NCBI GenBank assembly: GCA_963676095.1
Contig: OY781040.1
Coordinates: 5,208,001-5,272,000, forward strand
Source of the DNA: G963676095 sp963676095
GTDB lineage: Bacteria > Bacteroidota > Bacteroidia > Bacteroidales > Prolixibacteraceae
Length of the DNA stretch: 64,000 nt
Reading direction: 5' to 3'
In this document: positions 9,451 to 17,794 of the stretch, one piece after another
Layout of the letters: each line of letters starts with the position of its first letter
Position numbering within the stretch: the first letter of the stretch is position 1
The notes under the pieces: model-generated
Seen by the model: only the letters and a program-made list of their open reading frames with translations
What the model was told of the DNA's origin: nothing
Databases searched by the model: none
Position numbers and translations under genes: made by a program

Positions 9451-9517
9451 CCGGTTATTTTGCCTTCCCTATGTGTTGTTAAATTAATTATCACCTTCTT
9501 CTAATCAAAATAACCGG
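9451..9517. repeat. Perfect 12-bp inverted repeat upstream of the VTT gene
   Basis: CCGGTTATTTTG at 9451-9462 and CAAAATAACCGG at 9506-9517 are exact reverse complements separated by 43 bases. The location, 40 bp upstream of a minus-strand start codon and in the leader of a divergent gene, suits an operator pair or an RNA hairpin. Function unknown. Confidence 0.75.
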
Positions 9518-9702
9518 ATGTCAGGGTGGTGATTTATCTAATTCGCCAATTTTCCAATTTCATCGACAAATCGAAGTGCCTGTTTAAAAGCTAAAAATAC
9601 GATTTTTTTTTTCGATATTCTCTTTTAATCAAAACAAGTTGGGACAGTGAATGTTTATTCGGATGTATTTCCGGAACTTGCCGGAGCATTAAGGGCATTT
9701 AA

Positions 9703-9812
9703 AATATTAACTTATAATCTTAAAAATTATAACCTATAAAATCAAAAATATTAACTTATAATTTTGGGAATATTAACTTATAATTTTGGAAATATCAACC
9801 TATAATTTTGAG
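9703..9812 (+). repeat. Five tandem 22-bp repeats overlapping -7 promoter boxes
   Basis: Five units of exactly 22 bp start at 9703, 9725, 9747, 9769 and 9791. Units 3, 4 and 5 begin AATAT and contain TATAATTTTG; units 1 and 2 are degenerate. TAATTTTG fits the Bacteroidota -7 consensus TAnnTTTG, so each of the last three units carries one possible -7 box. The array ends 64 bp before the start codon of the PLP enzyme gene. Spacing of 22 bp is two helical turns, as for a bank of protein-binding sites on one face of DNA. Confidence 0.85.
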
Positions 9813-9876
9813 ACAGGCAGAATATCGGAATAAGTTCCGGGCAAATCTGTTATTTTTACTCAATAAAAATAATTTC

Positions 9877-11112
9877 ATGGAAAAAAGTTTTACAACCAGG
9901 GCCTTAAATATCCCTTTCCCAAAGGATGATCCGTATCGGGCGTTGGATATGCCTGTTTATGAGTCTGTTGCTTTCGAATTTCGCTCTTCGGAAGAAATTG
10001 CAGCCAGTTTCAGGGGAGAATTTCCGGCACATGCCTATTCAAGGACGAGTAATCCGACAGTCGAATATTTTGAGCAGAAGATGAAGGCGCTTACCGGGGC
10101 TTGGCAATCGCTTGCCCTTTCATCGGGAATGGCGGCTATCACGAACACGATTTTATCGGTCTGTGGTTCCGGGGATAATATTATTTCCGGAAAACAATTA
10201 TTTGGACATACTTTTTCCTTGTTTAGCCAGAGTTTGTCTAATTACGGCCTGGAAATCCGGTTTGCCGATACCACGAAGCCCGGGCAGGTGGAAGCGCTTA
10301 TCGACAAAAATACAAGGCTTATTTATTTTGAAACGGTTACTAATCCCCAACTGGAGATTGCCGATATACGTAAGTTGGCAGACATTGCCAACGCAAATGG
10401 GATTTTGCTTGTGACTGACAGTACCATTACCCCTCCAGTTGTGTTCCGGTCAAAAGAATTTGGCGTGCATGTCGAGGTCATGTCAACTACAAAATTTATA
10501 TCGGGAGGTGCCACTTCATTTGGCGGGCTTATCCTGGATAACGGGAATTACGACTGGACAAAAAATCCGCATCTGGCACTGCTTGCCGGGAAATACGGGA
10601 AAGATGCTTTTATCACCCGTTTGAGAAAGAACTATTACAGGCATACGGGAAGCCCGATGACAGCACATACAGCACATTACCAGATCATGGGACTTGATAT
10701 TCTGGAATTGCGAATGGACCGTTGTTATGAAAACTGCATGGCCTTGGGAGCCTATCTACAGCAAAATCCATATATCAGGAAGGTTACCTATCCCGGATTG
10801 AGATCGTCGGAAAACTTTTACCTGGCAGAGAGCCAGTTTTCGGGTAAGCCCGGGGCTATTATGACTTTTGACCTGGAATCACAGGATGTTTGTTTCCGCT
10901 TCATGGACAAACTCAAAATAATCAGGCGTGCTACTAACCTGAACGATAATAAGTCGTTGATCATTCATCCCTATTCGACCATTTATTGTGAACTCCCGGA
11001 TGAAGAGCGCCATGAAATGGGAATTCGCGATACGATGATGCGCCTTTCTGTCGGGATAGAATCTGTACAGGACCTTATTCAGGATATTGAACAGGCTCTG
11101 GCTGCTGTTTAA
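9877..11112 (+). CDS. Cys/Met-metabolism PLP-dependent enzyme (O-acetylhomoserine sulfhydrylase / gamma-lyase type)
   Basis: A 411-residue fold-type I PLP enzyme. The ATG at 9877 (MEKSFTTRALNIPF) is chosen because the upstream extension from 9808 starts inside the tandem repeats. Motifs: PAHAYSRTSNPTVEYFEQK, ALSSGMAAITNTI, TDSTITPPVV (in place of the usual DNTFATP) and MSTTKFISGG with the PLP lysine. The family includes cystathionine gamma-synthase, O-acetylhomoserine sulfhydrylase and methionine gamma-lyase; the exact reaction cannot be decided from sequence, and this looks like a divergent branch. It is monocistronic and convergent with rsmE, only 24 bp away. Its promoter region is the 22-bp repeat array. 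Confidence 0.85.
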   Translation: MEKSFTTRALNIPFPKDDPYRALDMPVYESVAFEFRSSEEIAASFRGEFPAHAYSRTSNPTVEYFEQKMKALTGAWQSLALSSGMAAITNTILSVCGSGDNIISGKQLFGHTFSLFSQSLSNYGLEIRFADTTKPGQVEALIDKNTRLIYFETVTNPQLEIADIRKLADIANANGILLVTDSTITPPVVFRSKEFGVHVEVMSTTKFISGGATSFGGLILDNGNYDWTKNPHLALLAGKYGKDAFITRLRKNYYRHTGSPMTAHTAHYQIMGLDILELRMDRCYENCMALGAYLQQNPYIRKVTYPGLRSSENFYLAESQFSGKPGAIMTFDLESQDVCFRFMDKLKIIRRATNLNDNKSLIIHPYSTIYCELPDEERHEMGIRDTMMRLSVGIESVQDLIQDIEQALAAV

Positions 11113-11136
11113 TTCAAAAAAATTACGTATTCTGAT

Positions 11137-11838
11137 TTATTCATGGATCAGACTGGCGGTGTGGCAGGCAACTATTGCTGCGGTTTCCGTGCGTAGCCTG
11201 CTTTTCCCCAGTTCTACCGGAATAAAATCTTTTTTTAAGGCCATGGCTATTTCTTCTTCAGAAAAGTCGCCTTCCGGTCCGATCAGTATCAGGTTTGACC
11301 TGCTGTCTGCAATTTCCTTTTTTAATTCCCATTTCTCCTGCTCATAGCAATGGGCTATGAATTTTTTCCCATTATGTGGCGACTGAAACAGTTGTGTTAC
11401 CGGAGTAAGCGGGTTTAACCGGGGAAGGTAAGCTTTTAGCGATTGTTTCATCGCCGCAATGATTACCTTCTCCAGCCGGTCATTTTTTATGATTTTTCTT
11501 TCTGAATGTTCACATAGGATAGGAGTGATTTCGTCTATGCCTATCTCGGTCGCTTTTTCGAGAAACCATTCAAATCTTTCTATATTTTTTGTAGGGGCAA
11601 CAGCCAGGTGAAGGTAATGATGTCTCTTACCGTATTCACAGGTCTGCTTTACTACTTCAACCCGGCATTGCTTCGGGTTTGCATCGGTAATTTCGACTTC
11701 AAAGAAATTTCCTTTACCATCGATGAGATGAATTTTGTCTCCGTTGTTTAGTCTCAGAACTCTGATGGCATGTTTGGATTCTGTCTCGTCCAGAACATGC
11801 TCTTTCCCCTTTATGCCAGGTGTATAGAAGATTTGCAT
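11137..11838 (-). CDS. rsmE: 16S rRNA (uracil-1498 N3)-methyltransferase
   Basis: A 233-residue SPOUT-class methyltransferase that methylates U1498 of 16S rRNA. The ATG at 11838 (MQIFYTPGIKG) is used; the TTG two codons upstream is unlikely. The N-terminal PUA-like part contains ESKHAIRVLRLNNGD, and the C-terminal knot contains LILIGPEGDFSEEE and LGKSRLRTETAAIVA, the AdoMet-binding signature. The sixA-like gene ends its upstream frame 11 bp before this start, so the pair is probably co-transcribed. Confidence 0.95.
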   Translation of the reverse strand: MQIFYTPGIKGKEHVLDETESKHAIRVLRLNNGDKIHLIDGKGNFFEVEITDANPKQCRVEVVKQTCEYGKRHHYLHLAVAPTKNIERFEWFLEKATEIGIDEITPILCEHSERKIIKNDRLEKVIIAAMKQSLKAYLPRLNPLTPVTQLFQSPHNGKKFIAHCYEQEKWELKKEIADSRSNLILIGPEGDFSEEEIAMALKKDFIPVELGKSRLRTETAAIVACHTASLIHE

Positions 11839-11849
11839 GCTCAATTATT

Positions 11850-12344
11850 TTACCGGAACATCCTTGGGACAATCTGAAATGCCAGCTCTCCGCCCCGCGA
11901 AGAAATTTCTTTCCAGTTTGTCGTTTTAAAATCGATAGCTACAGTAGAACAGGTAGGCATATCTTTATTAAAAAAGCGGACCAGGTTGTTTACCAAAAAG
12001 TAAGCTATCGGATTATGGCCGAATACAAATACCGTGTTGACCTCTTCAGGCAAGTCTCTTAACATCTCTATAAAATCCTGAGTAGTCAGCCCTTCATATA
12101 ATTCTTCTTCAAGAACGATTTTTTCTTTCGGATAGCGAAGCGTTTTTGCATAAATCTTAGCTGTTTTATAGGCTCTTTTTGCCGGACTTGAAATGATCAG
12201 GTCAGGTTTTACCTGGTCTTCCTTCAGTTTACTGCTGACCAATTGTGCATCATCCTTTCCCTTTCTCCTCAGTTTCCTGGTAAAATCATCATCATAACCA
12301 TAAGGTACAGCTTTTGCATGTCTTACTATTACTACACGTTTCAT
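11850..12344 (-). CDS. SixA-like histidine phosphatase
   Basis: A 164-residue member of the histidine phosphatase superfamily. The catalytic RHAKA motif is at residues 8-12 (VVIVRHAKA), with SSPAKRAYKTAKI near residue 53 and VFGHNP, carrying the second catalytic histidine, near 108. Closest in length and motif to SixA phosphohistidine phosphatases, though substrate specificity in this superfamily is hard to predict. It precedes rsmE with a short gap, and its divergent neighbour is the YfcE-type phosphoesterase. Confidence 0.85.
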   Translation of the reverse strand: MKRVVIVRHAKAVPYGYDDDFTRKLRRKGKDDAQLVSSKLKEDQVKPDLIISSPAKRAYKTAKIYAKTLRYPKEKIVLEEELYEGLTTQDFIEMLRDLPEEVNTVFVFGHNPIAYFLVNNLVRFFNKDMPTCSTVAIDFKTTNWKEISSRGGELAFQIVPRMFR

Positions 12345-12501
12345 TCGAAAAAAACTTAGTTAATATACTATAATATTCTGTTACTAAATGTTGTCCGCAC
12401 ATTAAAAAGGTTTCCTGTTCAAGCCTTTTCTCCGAGTTTTTTACAACAAAATGTTTACCGTTAATGCCTCTTCAAACTTTTTATTTGGAGCTAAATTAAA
12501 C

Positions 12502-12509
12502 TATTTTTG
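12502..12509 (+). promoter_or_regulatory. Possible -7 promoter box
   Basis: TATTTTTG fits the TAnnTTTG consensus 28 bp upstream of the metallophosphoesterase start codon. A TTTG occurs at 12484-12487 but is closer than the usual -33 spacing. Confidence 0.35.
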
Positions 12510-12536
12510 CTGGCGCAAAACTAATAAAATTCATTT

Positions 12537-13037
12537 ATGGTTAGAATTGGTTTGATATCAGATACTCATGGGGACGTTAGTCAGAGGACACTTAACTTCT
12601 TAAGCAGCGTTGATGAGATCTGGCATGCCGGCGACATTGGGTCGGTAACCCTTGCCGACGAACTAAGCCGTTATAAACCATTTCGGGCCGTTTACGGGAA
12701 TATTGACGATCATTTACTTCGAACAATGTACCCAGAGGACCTGCGATTTGAGTGTGAAGGTGTGAGCGTTTGGATGACGCATATCGGGGGCTATCCCGGC
12801 AGGTACGACCGGCGGGTAAGGGAACAGATTTATTCAGATCCGCCGAAGTTGTTTATAAGCGGGCACTCGCATATTTTGAAAGTTATCTATGATAAAAAGG
12901 TAAATTGCCTGCATATGAACCCCGGAGCAGCCGGGTATAAAGGATTCCATAAAGTTTGCACCTCCCTGCGTTTTATAATCGACGGGAAAAATATACGTGA
13001 TCTTGAAGTCCTGGAATTTGAAAAAAAGGATTTTTAG
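12537..13037 (+). CDS. YfcE/MJ0936-type metallophosphoesterase
   Basis: A 166-residue calcineurin-like phosphoesterase. All five metal-binding motifs are present: GLISDTHGD near the N-terminus, WHAGDIGS, YGNIDD, THIGGYPG and SGHSHI. The size and motif set match the YfcE family, which hydrolyses small phosphodiesters in vitro; the natural substrate is unknown. It lies alone between two minus-strand operons. Confidence 0.92.
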   Translation: MVRIGLISDTHGDVSQRTLNFLSSVDEIWHAGDIGSVTLADELSRYKPFRAVYGNIDDHLLRTMYPEDLRFECEGVSVWMTHIGGYPGRYDRRVREQIYSDPPKLFISGHSHILKVIYDKKVNCLHMNPGAAGYKGFHKVCTSLRFIIDGKNIRDLEVLEFEKKDF

Positions 13038-13056
13038 TTGTTGCGCTTAGAACCGG

Positions 13057-13728
13057 CTACAATGGGTACATGAGTACCCAGAGCTTCTCAAATTCATCAA
13101 GATACTGGCGCACCAGGTCGTATTTTGATGTGACGAGCAGGTTCTCCTGGTTGTGTTTTGAAGCCGTATAAGTCCAGTTGAAACTTCCGGTAAAGGCTAT
13201 CTTTTTGTCGATAATCCCGAACTTGTGATGCATATGGTACTGTGAATGATCGATCTTTACAGGGATTGATGCCCTTTGGAGCGACTGGATTGCGGAGCCA
13301 TGGTCAAAAATTTTCCGGTCGTCGGTAATAATCCTGATTTTTATTCCTCTCTTTAACGCGTCGAAGATATGGCTGACGAGCCTGTCGTCAGTGATGGTGA
13401 AGACACAAAGGTCAAGGGAATGCTTTGCCTGGTCAAGGAGGTCGTTAATGATCTCAGGAATATCGGTTCCCGGACTGAAGTAGACTCTATGGAACCTGAA
13501 GGTATGCTTCTCAATCAGGTCCAAACAGTTTTCCAGCCAGAGAAAAGGTTCATCTCCAGGTTGTTTCTTATTAAATGCTCTTGCTTCATTAAAAAGCCTG
13601 CTCCGGAGTTCATCGCGTTGTTCCCGCGTAAGGTTAGCCACAGAAATTGCTTCCGGGGCATTTTCTTCTTCTTCGGAATAAGTTTTCCCGTAGAGGTTTT
13701 TGAAATAGTCAATAATTTTGTCCATCAT
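13057..13728 (-). CDS. PLD-like domain protein with one HKD motif
   Basis: A 223-residue protein when started at the ATG whose first bases overlap the prmA stop (ATGA); the frame can be extended 15 bases further. The C-terminal half (about residues 95-220) is a phospholipase D-like domain: LDQAKHSLDLCVFTITDDRLV, then YHMHHKFGIIDKKIAFTGSFNWT, which holds the single HxK(x)4D catalytic motif. Single-HKD proteins of this type act as dimers and include Nuc-like nucleases and cardiolipin hydrolase/Zucchini relatives. The N-terminal 85 residues are acidic and unrecognised. Function cannot be fixed; the coupling with prmA may only reflect operon packing. Confidence 0.82.
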   Translation of the reverse strand: MMDKIIDYFKNLYGKTYSEEEENAPEAISVANLTREQRDELRSRLFNEARAFNKKQPGDEPFLWLENCLDLIEKHTFRFHRVYFSPGTDIPEIINDLLDQAKHSLDLCVFTITDDRLVSHIFDALKRGIKIRIITDDRKIFDHGSAIQSLQRASIPVKIDHSQYHMHHKFGIIDKKIAFTGSFNWTYTASKHNQENLLVTSKYDLVRQYLDEFEKLWVLMYPL

Positions 13729-14555
13729 TTTGTAAATGAGCATGCAACCCAGTTATTTTGTTCCCTGATCATTCTTTTACGAAGGAATAACTCGGAAGCC
13801 CTGGCTGCTATTTCTTCCAGATCGTTCTTATAAAAGCCACTCACAATAAGGATCCCGTCATCTTTTAAAACAGAACAGTATCTTTCCATGTCGCTGAGGA
13901 TGATATTTCGCTGGATATTTGCAAGGATTACATCGAACTGCCGGTTAACAAGCAAGCTGGTGTCGCCAATAAAAGCTTTGATATTACTGACATTATTTAT
14001 TCTTGAATTCTCAATGGTACTTTCAAAAGCCCAACTGTCTACATCGATAGCGGTTACTTCCCTGCACCCAAGCTTGGAAGCCATGATCCCCAGAATTCCG
14101 GTACCGCAGCCCATATCCAGTACAACCTGATCCCTTATATCCAGATCGAGCAGGTGTTCAATCATGAGGGTGGTTGTTTCATGGTTGCCTGTTCCAAAAG
14201 CCATGTTGGGTTCAATGATGATCTCGTATTTCGATTCCGGGTAGTCTTTATGAAATGGGGCCCTGATCAGGCATTGGTTTCCTATGAGAAGCGGCTGAAA
14301 ATAATTTTTCTCCCATTCTTTATTCCAGTTGATATCGGGCATTACTTCCGTTCTGAAATTAGCATGAAAAGGGAGCTCTGAAAGCATATTCCCAAGTTCT
14401 TCCGGCTTGATCCGGTCTGACGGGATGAATGCATTTAGTTCATTCTCCGTTTCGTCAAACATATCAAAGTCAACCAGGGAAAGGTAAGCCGTTAATATTT
14501 CCCGGTTAGTTTCATTGTCTGGTGTGACCGTAAAGATCACTTTCGTGTATTGCAT
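13725..14555 (-). CDS. prmA: Ribosomal protein L11 methyltransferase
   Basis: A 276-residue AdoMet-dependent methyltransferase that trimethylates ribosomal protein L11. The C-terminal Rossmann domain shows LDMGCGTGILGIMASKLG near residue 143, AIDVDSWA and ANIQRNIIL. The AFGTGNHETT segment just before it is typical of PrmA. The N-terminal L11-recognition domain is shorter than the E. coli one, as is usual in this phylum. It overlaps the PLD-like gene by the ATGA junction. Confidence 0.93.
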   Translation of the reverse strand: MQYTKVIFTVTPDNETNREILTAYLSLVDFDMFDETENELNAFIPSDRIKPEELGNMLSELPFHANFRTEVMPDINWNKEWEKNYFQPLLIGNQCLIRAPFHKDYPESKYEIIIEPNMAFGTGNHETTTLMIEHLLDLDIRDQVVLDMGCGTGILGIMASKLGCREVTAIDVDSWAFESTIENSRINNVSNIKAFIGDTSLLVNRQFDVILANIQRNIILSDMERYCSVLKDDGILIVSGFYKNDLEEIAARASELFLRKRMIREQNNWVACSFTK

Positions 14556-14601
14556 GGAGCAGGTAATTGATATAAATTAAAATTGATTATTTGATTTGTT
14601 A

Positions 14602-15333
14602 TCAGGCAATATTTCTCTCTTTTTTTATCGTTTCATAAGCTTCGTTTACTTTCTGGAACTTTTCCTTTGCAGCATTCTGGATATCTTCGCCCAGGTAGCT
14701 GACTTTATCCGGATGGTATTTCATCGCCATTTTACGATAGGCTTTCTTAACATCTTCGTCGGAGACCGACGGGTCTATTTCAAGTATTTTGTAAGCTGAA
14801 TTCGTATCGGCTACAAACATTGACTTGATCGACTCAAAATCTTTATTGCTGATACCCAGGTTGATGGCGATATGAGACAGCAATTGCTGTTCCTGTGCAT
14901 CAACTTTGCCGTCGGCCTGTGCGATACCAAACAGGAAATGCAGCATCTGCAGACGGGACGAATAATCCATGTTCTTCCGGATTTGCAGGCAGACGTCTGT
15001 CTCCGGGATATTTTGTTTAAGTAGGTCGCGGAGCATTTTTATTGCTTCCTGTGCAGAATCCGGTCCGAAAGTACGTACCAGAAAGTCTTTCACATAATCA
15101 AGCTCTGATTTGAGCACTTTGCCGTCTGCTTTCATGACGGCTGCAATCAGAACAAGAAGGCTCATCACATACCCCCCGGTGGTGGTTTGTCCGATATTCC
15201 TGCTGTTGTTGTTTATATTCTGAACTTTTTCACTGTCAAGTACTGACCCCAGGACAAAGCCCAGGATCCCGCCAATTGGACCAAAGAATGCCCATCCCAG
15301 CCCACCGGCTACCCATTTTCCGAAATTAGCCAT
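14602..15333 (-). CDS. TerB/J-domain co-chaperone (DjlA-like)
   Basis: A 243-residue protein starting at ATG 15333 (MANFGKWVAGGLGW). Layout: a glycine-rich hydrophobic N-terminus (about residues 1-30), a TerB-like helical domain (about 55-160, with LLVLIAAVMKADGKV and FGIAQADGKVD repeats typical of TerB), and a C-terminal J domain with YKILEIDPSVSDEDVKKAYR and the HPD motif (YHPDKV). This matches the DjlA architecture, a membrane-linked DnaK co-chaperone. The start overlaps coaE by eight bases, so it is co-transcribed with it. Confidence 0.9.
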   Translation of the reverse strand: MANFGKWVAGGLGWAFFGPIGGILGFVLGSVLDSEKVQNINNNSRNIGQTTTGGYVMSLLVLIAAVMKADGKVLKSELDYVKDFLVRTFGPDSAQEAIKMLRDLLKQNIPETDVCLQIRKNMDYSSRLQMLHFLFGIAQADGKVDAQEQQLLSHIAINLGISNKDFESIKSMFVADTNSAYKILEIDPSVSDEDVKKAYRKMAMKYHPDKVSYLGEDIQNAAKEKFQKVNEAYETIKKERNIA

Positions 15334-15913
15334 GTATCCTAAATTTTTTATCCAATTCAATAAGTTGAGGAACAATTAGTTCCCTGTTGTTATTTACGAT
15401 TACAAAATTTGCCAGTTTTTTCTTTTCTTCATCTTTCCACTGTTTGGCCATCCTGCTTTTGACGTCCTTTTCGGTGGTATTTTCCCGTAACAATATCCGT
15501 TTAATTCTTTCTTCTTCCGGAGCCGTTACCAGAATATTGAAATCCATTTGCCGGTAGAACCCGCTTTCAAACAGGATGGCCGCTTCATAGACAATGTAAG
15601 GCGCATCTTGCCTGTTATACCATTCCTGAAAATGTCGATGAACCTCGGGATGAACAATCGAATTTATTTTTTCAAGCAAAAGTGGTGAATTGAAAACCAT
15701 CGCGGCAAGTTTTTTTCGGTCAAGTGCATGATCCGGCAGGTAAATTTCTTTACCAAAGCTTAAGATCAGTTTTGACCTTACCACGGGAGAGCTTTCCATA
15801 ATTTTTCTTGCTTCCGTATCAGCAATAAAAACAGGAAGGCCCATGACTTCAAAAAATTTGCAAATGGTTGTTTTTCCACTTCCGATACCTCCTGTAATAC
15901 CAACTTTTAGCAT
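15326..15913 (-). CDS. coaE: Dephospho-CoA kinase
   Basis: A 195-residue P-loop kinase catalysing the last step of coenzyme A synthesis. Walker A is GITGGIGSGKTT at residues 6-17; VFIADTEAR, IVYEAAILFESGF and the arginine-rich lid RIKRILLRENTTEKDVKSR follow in the usual order. It starts 5 bp after the YbbR gene and overlaps the DjlA-like gene. Confidence 0.95.
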   Translation of the reverse strand: MLKVGITGGIGSGKTTICKFFEVMGLPVFIADTEARKIMESSPVVRSKLILSFGKEIYLPDHALDRKKLAAMVFNSPLLLEKINSIVHPEVHRHFQEWYNRQDAPYIVYEAAILFESGFYRQMDFNILVTAPEEERIKRILLRENTTEKDVKSRMAKQWKDEEKKKLANFVIVNNNRELIVPQLIELDKKFRIHG

Positions 15914-15918
15914 AAAGT

Positions 15919-16914
15919 CTATTTTTCTATCAGATATTCAACCTGACTTGGGGAAACCGAGATTGCCCTGAGATTCTGGGGCTGGGTTTCGATTTTCAGA
16001 TCAAGCAGGTCTTTTTTATTTTGAATATCCTTATATGAAACACTGATTTTGAAGTTGTACGGTTTTATATCTTTAAACCTGCTGAGGGGAATCATAAAGC
16101 TGACTCTTGCTTTGTCAGGAAACAGGTTGACATGAATGCTGTCAGGCAGGTTATCGATAGAGATCGGAACCTGTAAATTTTTTTCCGTATATTCTTCAAC
16201 CGGGATTTTCAGGACGACTCTCTTGGGTTCGTAGATCAGGTTTTCTTTTTCCACAAGGGTTATATTCCGTTGCACGGATTGATCCAGATCCTTGTATCTT
16301 TGGTAAGCGGTGCTGACGAATTTTAGGGTGTCCAATACTGATTTTGGCCCTGAAACAAAAACAGAATCCGGGACGGTAGAGATTTTCTGGCTTAGAAAGT
16401 GCTGTTTTGTAAATCCGGCACTAATGTTTGGCCTTACTTTTATTTTTCGTTTAACAATCCGGTCGAATACGAAGTTAAGGGTATCTGGCTGGATCTCTGT
16501 AATTTTCAATTCGCTACTTACCTGTGATGACAACCTGTTTATGAATTGCCTGGTCGGAATGGCGTATTTCGATTTATCAGATCTTTCCATTTTTCCGGAT
16601 GTAAATTCATTCACGTTGAATACCAGAGGAGTGAAAGCCATGCTTAGTTTATGCCTCAGTATGGTAAAGCCGAAGGAATTTACGGTTAACACGAAACGAT
16701 CCGGAGGCTTGTTGGCCAGGACTTTGTTTTTTGGCAGATTGGTATATTTTATCGGGAAAGTTAAATCGACAGTATATTGCTTATTCAGTGCATTCAGGAA
16801 CCAAAAAATGGTGGCAATGCACACGCAGACAAGATAAGTGACCAGTTTCCGGTCATTCTTCATCTTTGAGGTCTTGAAAAAAGACTGGATTTTATTTATC
16901 TGTTTATTTTCCAC
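15919..16914 (-). CDS. YbbR-like domain protein (CdaR-like)
   Basis: A protein of about 331 residues with one N-terminal transmembrane helix (about residues 25-45, LVTYLVCVCIATIFWFLNAL) and a long beta-rich extracytoplasmic part with YbbR-type repeats, e.g. VFVSGPKSVLDTL. In Firmicutes YbbR/CdaR regulates the diadenylate cyclase CdaA; no such gene is next to it here. Start choice is uncertain: GTG 16914 is given, TTG 16920 and ATG 16863 are alternatives. An intrinsic terminator separates it from yajC. Confidence 0.85.
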   Translation of the reverse strand: MENKQINKIQSFFKTSKMKNDRKLVTYLVCVCIATIFWFLNALNKQYTVDLTFPIKYTNLPKNKVLANKPPDRFVLTVNSFGFTILRHKLSMAFTPLVFNVNEFTSGKMERSDKSKYAIPTRQFINRLSSQVSSELKITEIQPDTLNFVFDRIVKRKIKVRPNISAGFTKQHFLSQKISTVPDSVFVSGPKSVLDTLKFVSTAYQRYKDLDQSVQRNITLVEKENLIYEPKRVVLKIPVEEYTEKNLQVPISIDNLPDSIHVNLFPDKARVSFMIPLSRFKDIKPYNFKISVSYKDIQNKKDLLDLKIETQPQNLRAISVSPSQVEYLIEK

Positions 16915-16924
16915 GCCCAAAGGT

Positions 16925-16957
16925 AAAAAAAAGGGCTGATTATTATTCCAGCCCTTC
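16925..16957 (-). terminator. Intrinsic terminator after yajC
   Basis: On the minus strand AAGGGCTG and CAGCCCTT form a perfect 8-bp stem with a 10-base loop, followed by eight T. It lies between the yajC stop and the YbbR start, closing the nusB-DUF1573-yajC unit. Confidence 0.85.
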
Positions 16958-16977
16958 AGTATTTTAAGTTAACCCTT

Positions 16978-17292
16978 TTATTTTTGAGGAGCTACATCAG
17001 ACATGTCTTTTACTACCGCACTTTTATCAACACGGAGTTTGACATTATCATCGACCTGTAATAAAACGTAGTTATCTTTAATTTCAACTACTTTACCGTA
17101 GATTCCTCCGGTTGTAACCACTTTATCGCCTTTAGCAAGGCTTTCGCGGAACTTTTTAAGATCTTTTTGTCTTTTTACCTGTGGCCGGATCATAAAGAAG
17201 TAGAAAATTACCATAATCAGGATCAGCGGCAGAAAAGCGGTAAATGGATTTGTTTCAGTCCCTGGTTGAGTCGCCATTAATAAGTAATTCAT
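16978..17292 (-). CDS. yajC: Preprotein translocase subunit YajC
   Basis: A 104-residue Sec accessory protein. One transmembrane helix (about residues 19-37, LPLILIMVIFYFFMIRPQ) is followed by RQKDLKKFRESLAKGDKVVTTGG and a small beta domain (GKVVEIKDNYVLLQVDDN), all typical. It interacts with SecDF in the inner membrane. It follows the DUF1573 gene by 11 bp and is followed by a strong terminator. Confidence 0.95.
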   Translation of the reverse strand: MNYLLMATQPGTETNPFTAFLPLILIMVIFYFFMIRPQVKRQKDLKKFRESLAKGDKVVTTGGIYGKVVEIKDNYVLLQVDDNVKLRVDKSAVVKDMSDVAPQK

Positions 17293-17303
17293 CGTTTCAT
17301 CAT

Positions 17304-17735
17304 TTAATTTTCACTGTAGATATTTATTAATTCATTTTTTACATTGGCTGTTATCGCCAGTTTTGTTTCCTTTTCTTTCGTGTTGCTGGTTATCACGATT
17401 TCCTTGTAAACTTTACCTATTTCTCCTGCGGAGCTAAATTCGACATCGATATACCCTTTTGCTCCCGGCTGTATCGTTTCTTTGGGATAATCTACCGTGA
17501 CACATCCGCAATCACTTTCAGCACTTTTTATGATTAGTCCGGCATTGCCGGAATTTTTAAATTCAAAACTATAAGCAACAATTTCTCCGGACTGAACCGA
17601 TCCAAAATTATGTATTTCTTCCTGAAACACAAACTCCGGAACACCTGCTTTTTCATTTTGCCGGTCATTTCTGTCTCCGTTCAGGGTGCATCCGGAAAGG
17701 AGAAATGCAAAAACTATAAAAAAACGATATTCCAC
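17304..17735 (-). CDS. DUF1573 domain lipoprotein
   Basis: A 143-residue protein with a GTG start. The N-terminal signal ends in FLLSGC, a lipobox. The rest is an immunoglobulin-like DUF1573 domain (HNFGSVQSGEIVAYSFEFKNSG, DCGCVTVDYPKETIQPG, GYIDVEFSS), common in Bacteroidota envelope proteins and of unknown role. It sits between nusB and yajC in an arrangement seen in many members of the phylum. Confidence 0.88.
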   Translation of the reverse strand: MEYRFFIVFAFLLSGCTLNGDRNDRQNEKAGVPEFVFQEEIHNFGSVQSGEIVAYSFEFKNSGNAGLIIKSAESDCGCVTVDYPKETIQPGAKGYIDVEFSSAGEIGKVYKEIVITSNTKEKETKLAITANVKNELINIYSEN

Positions 17736-17794
17736 TTACTTATGTCTTTTTTTGTATGGCTTTGACTTCAGAAAAGGAAAAAACTGCCGGTTGC

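Noticed and set aside
9703..9812. The 22-bp repeat array considered as a CRISPR
   Set aside because: The units are directly adjacent with no spacers and no cas genes are nearby.
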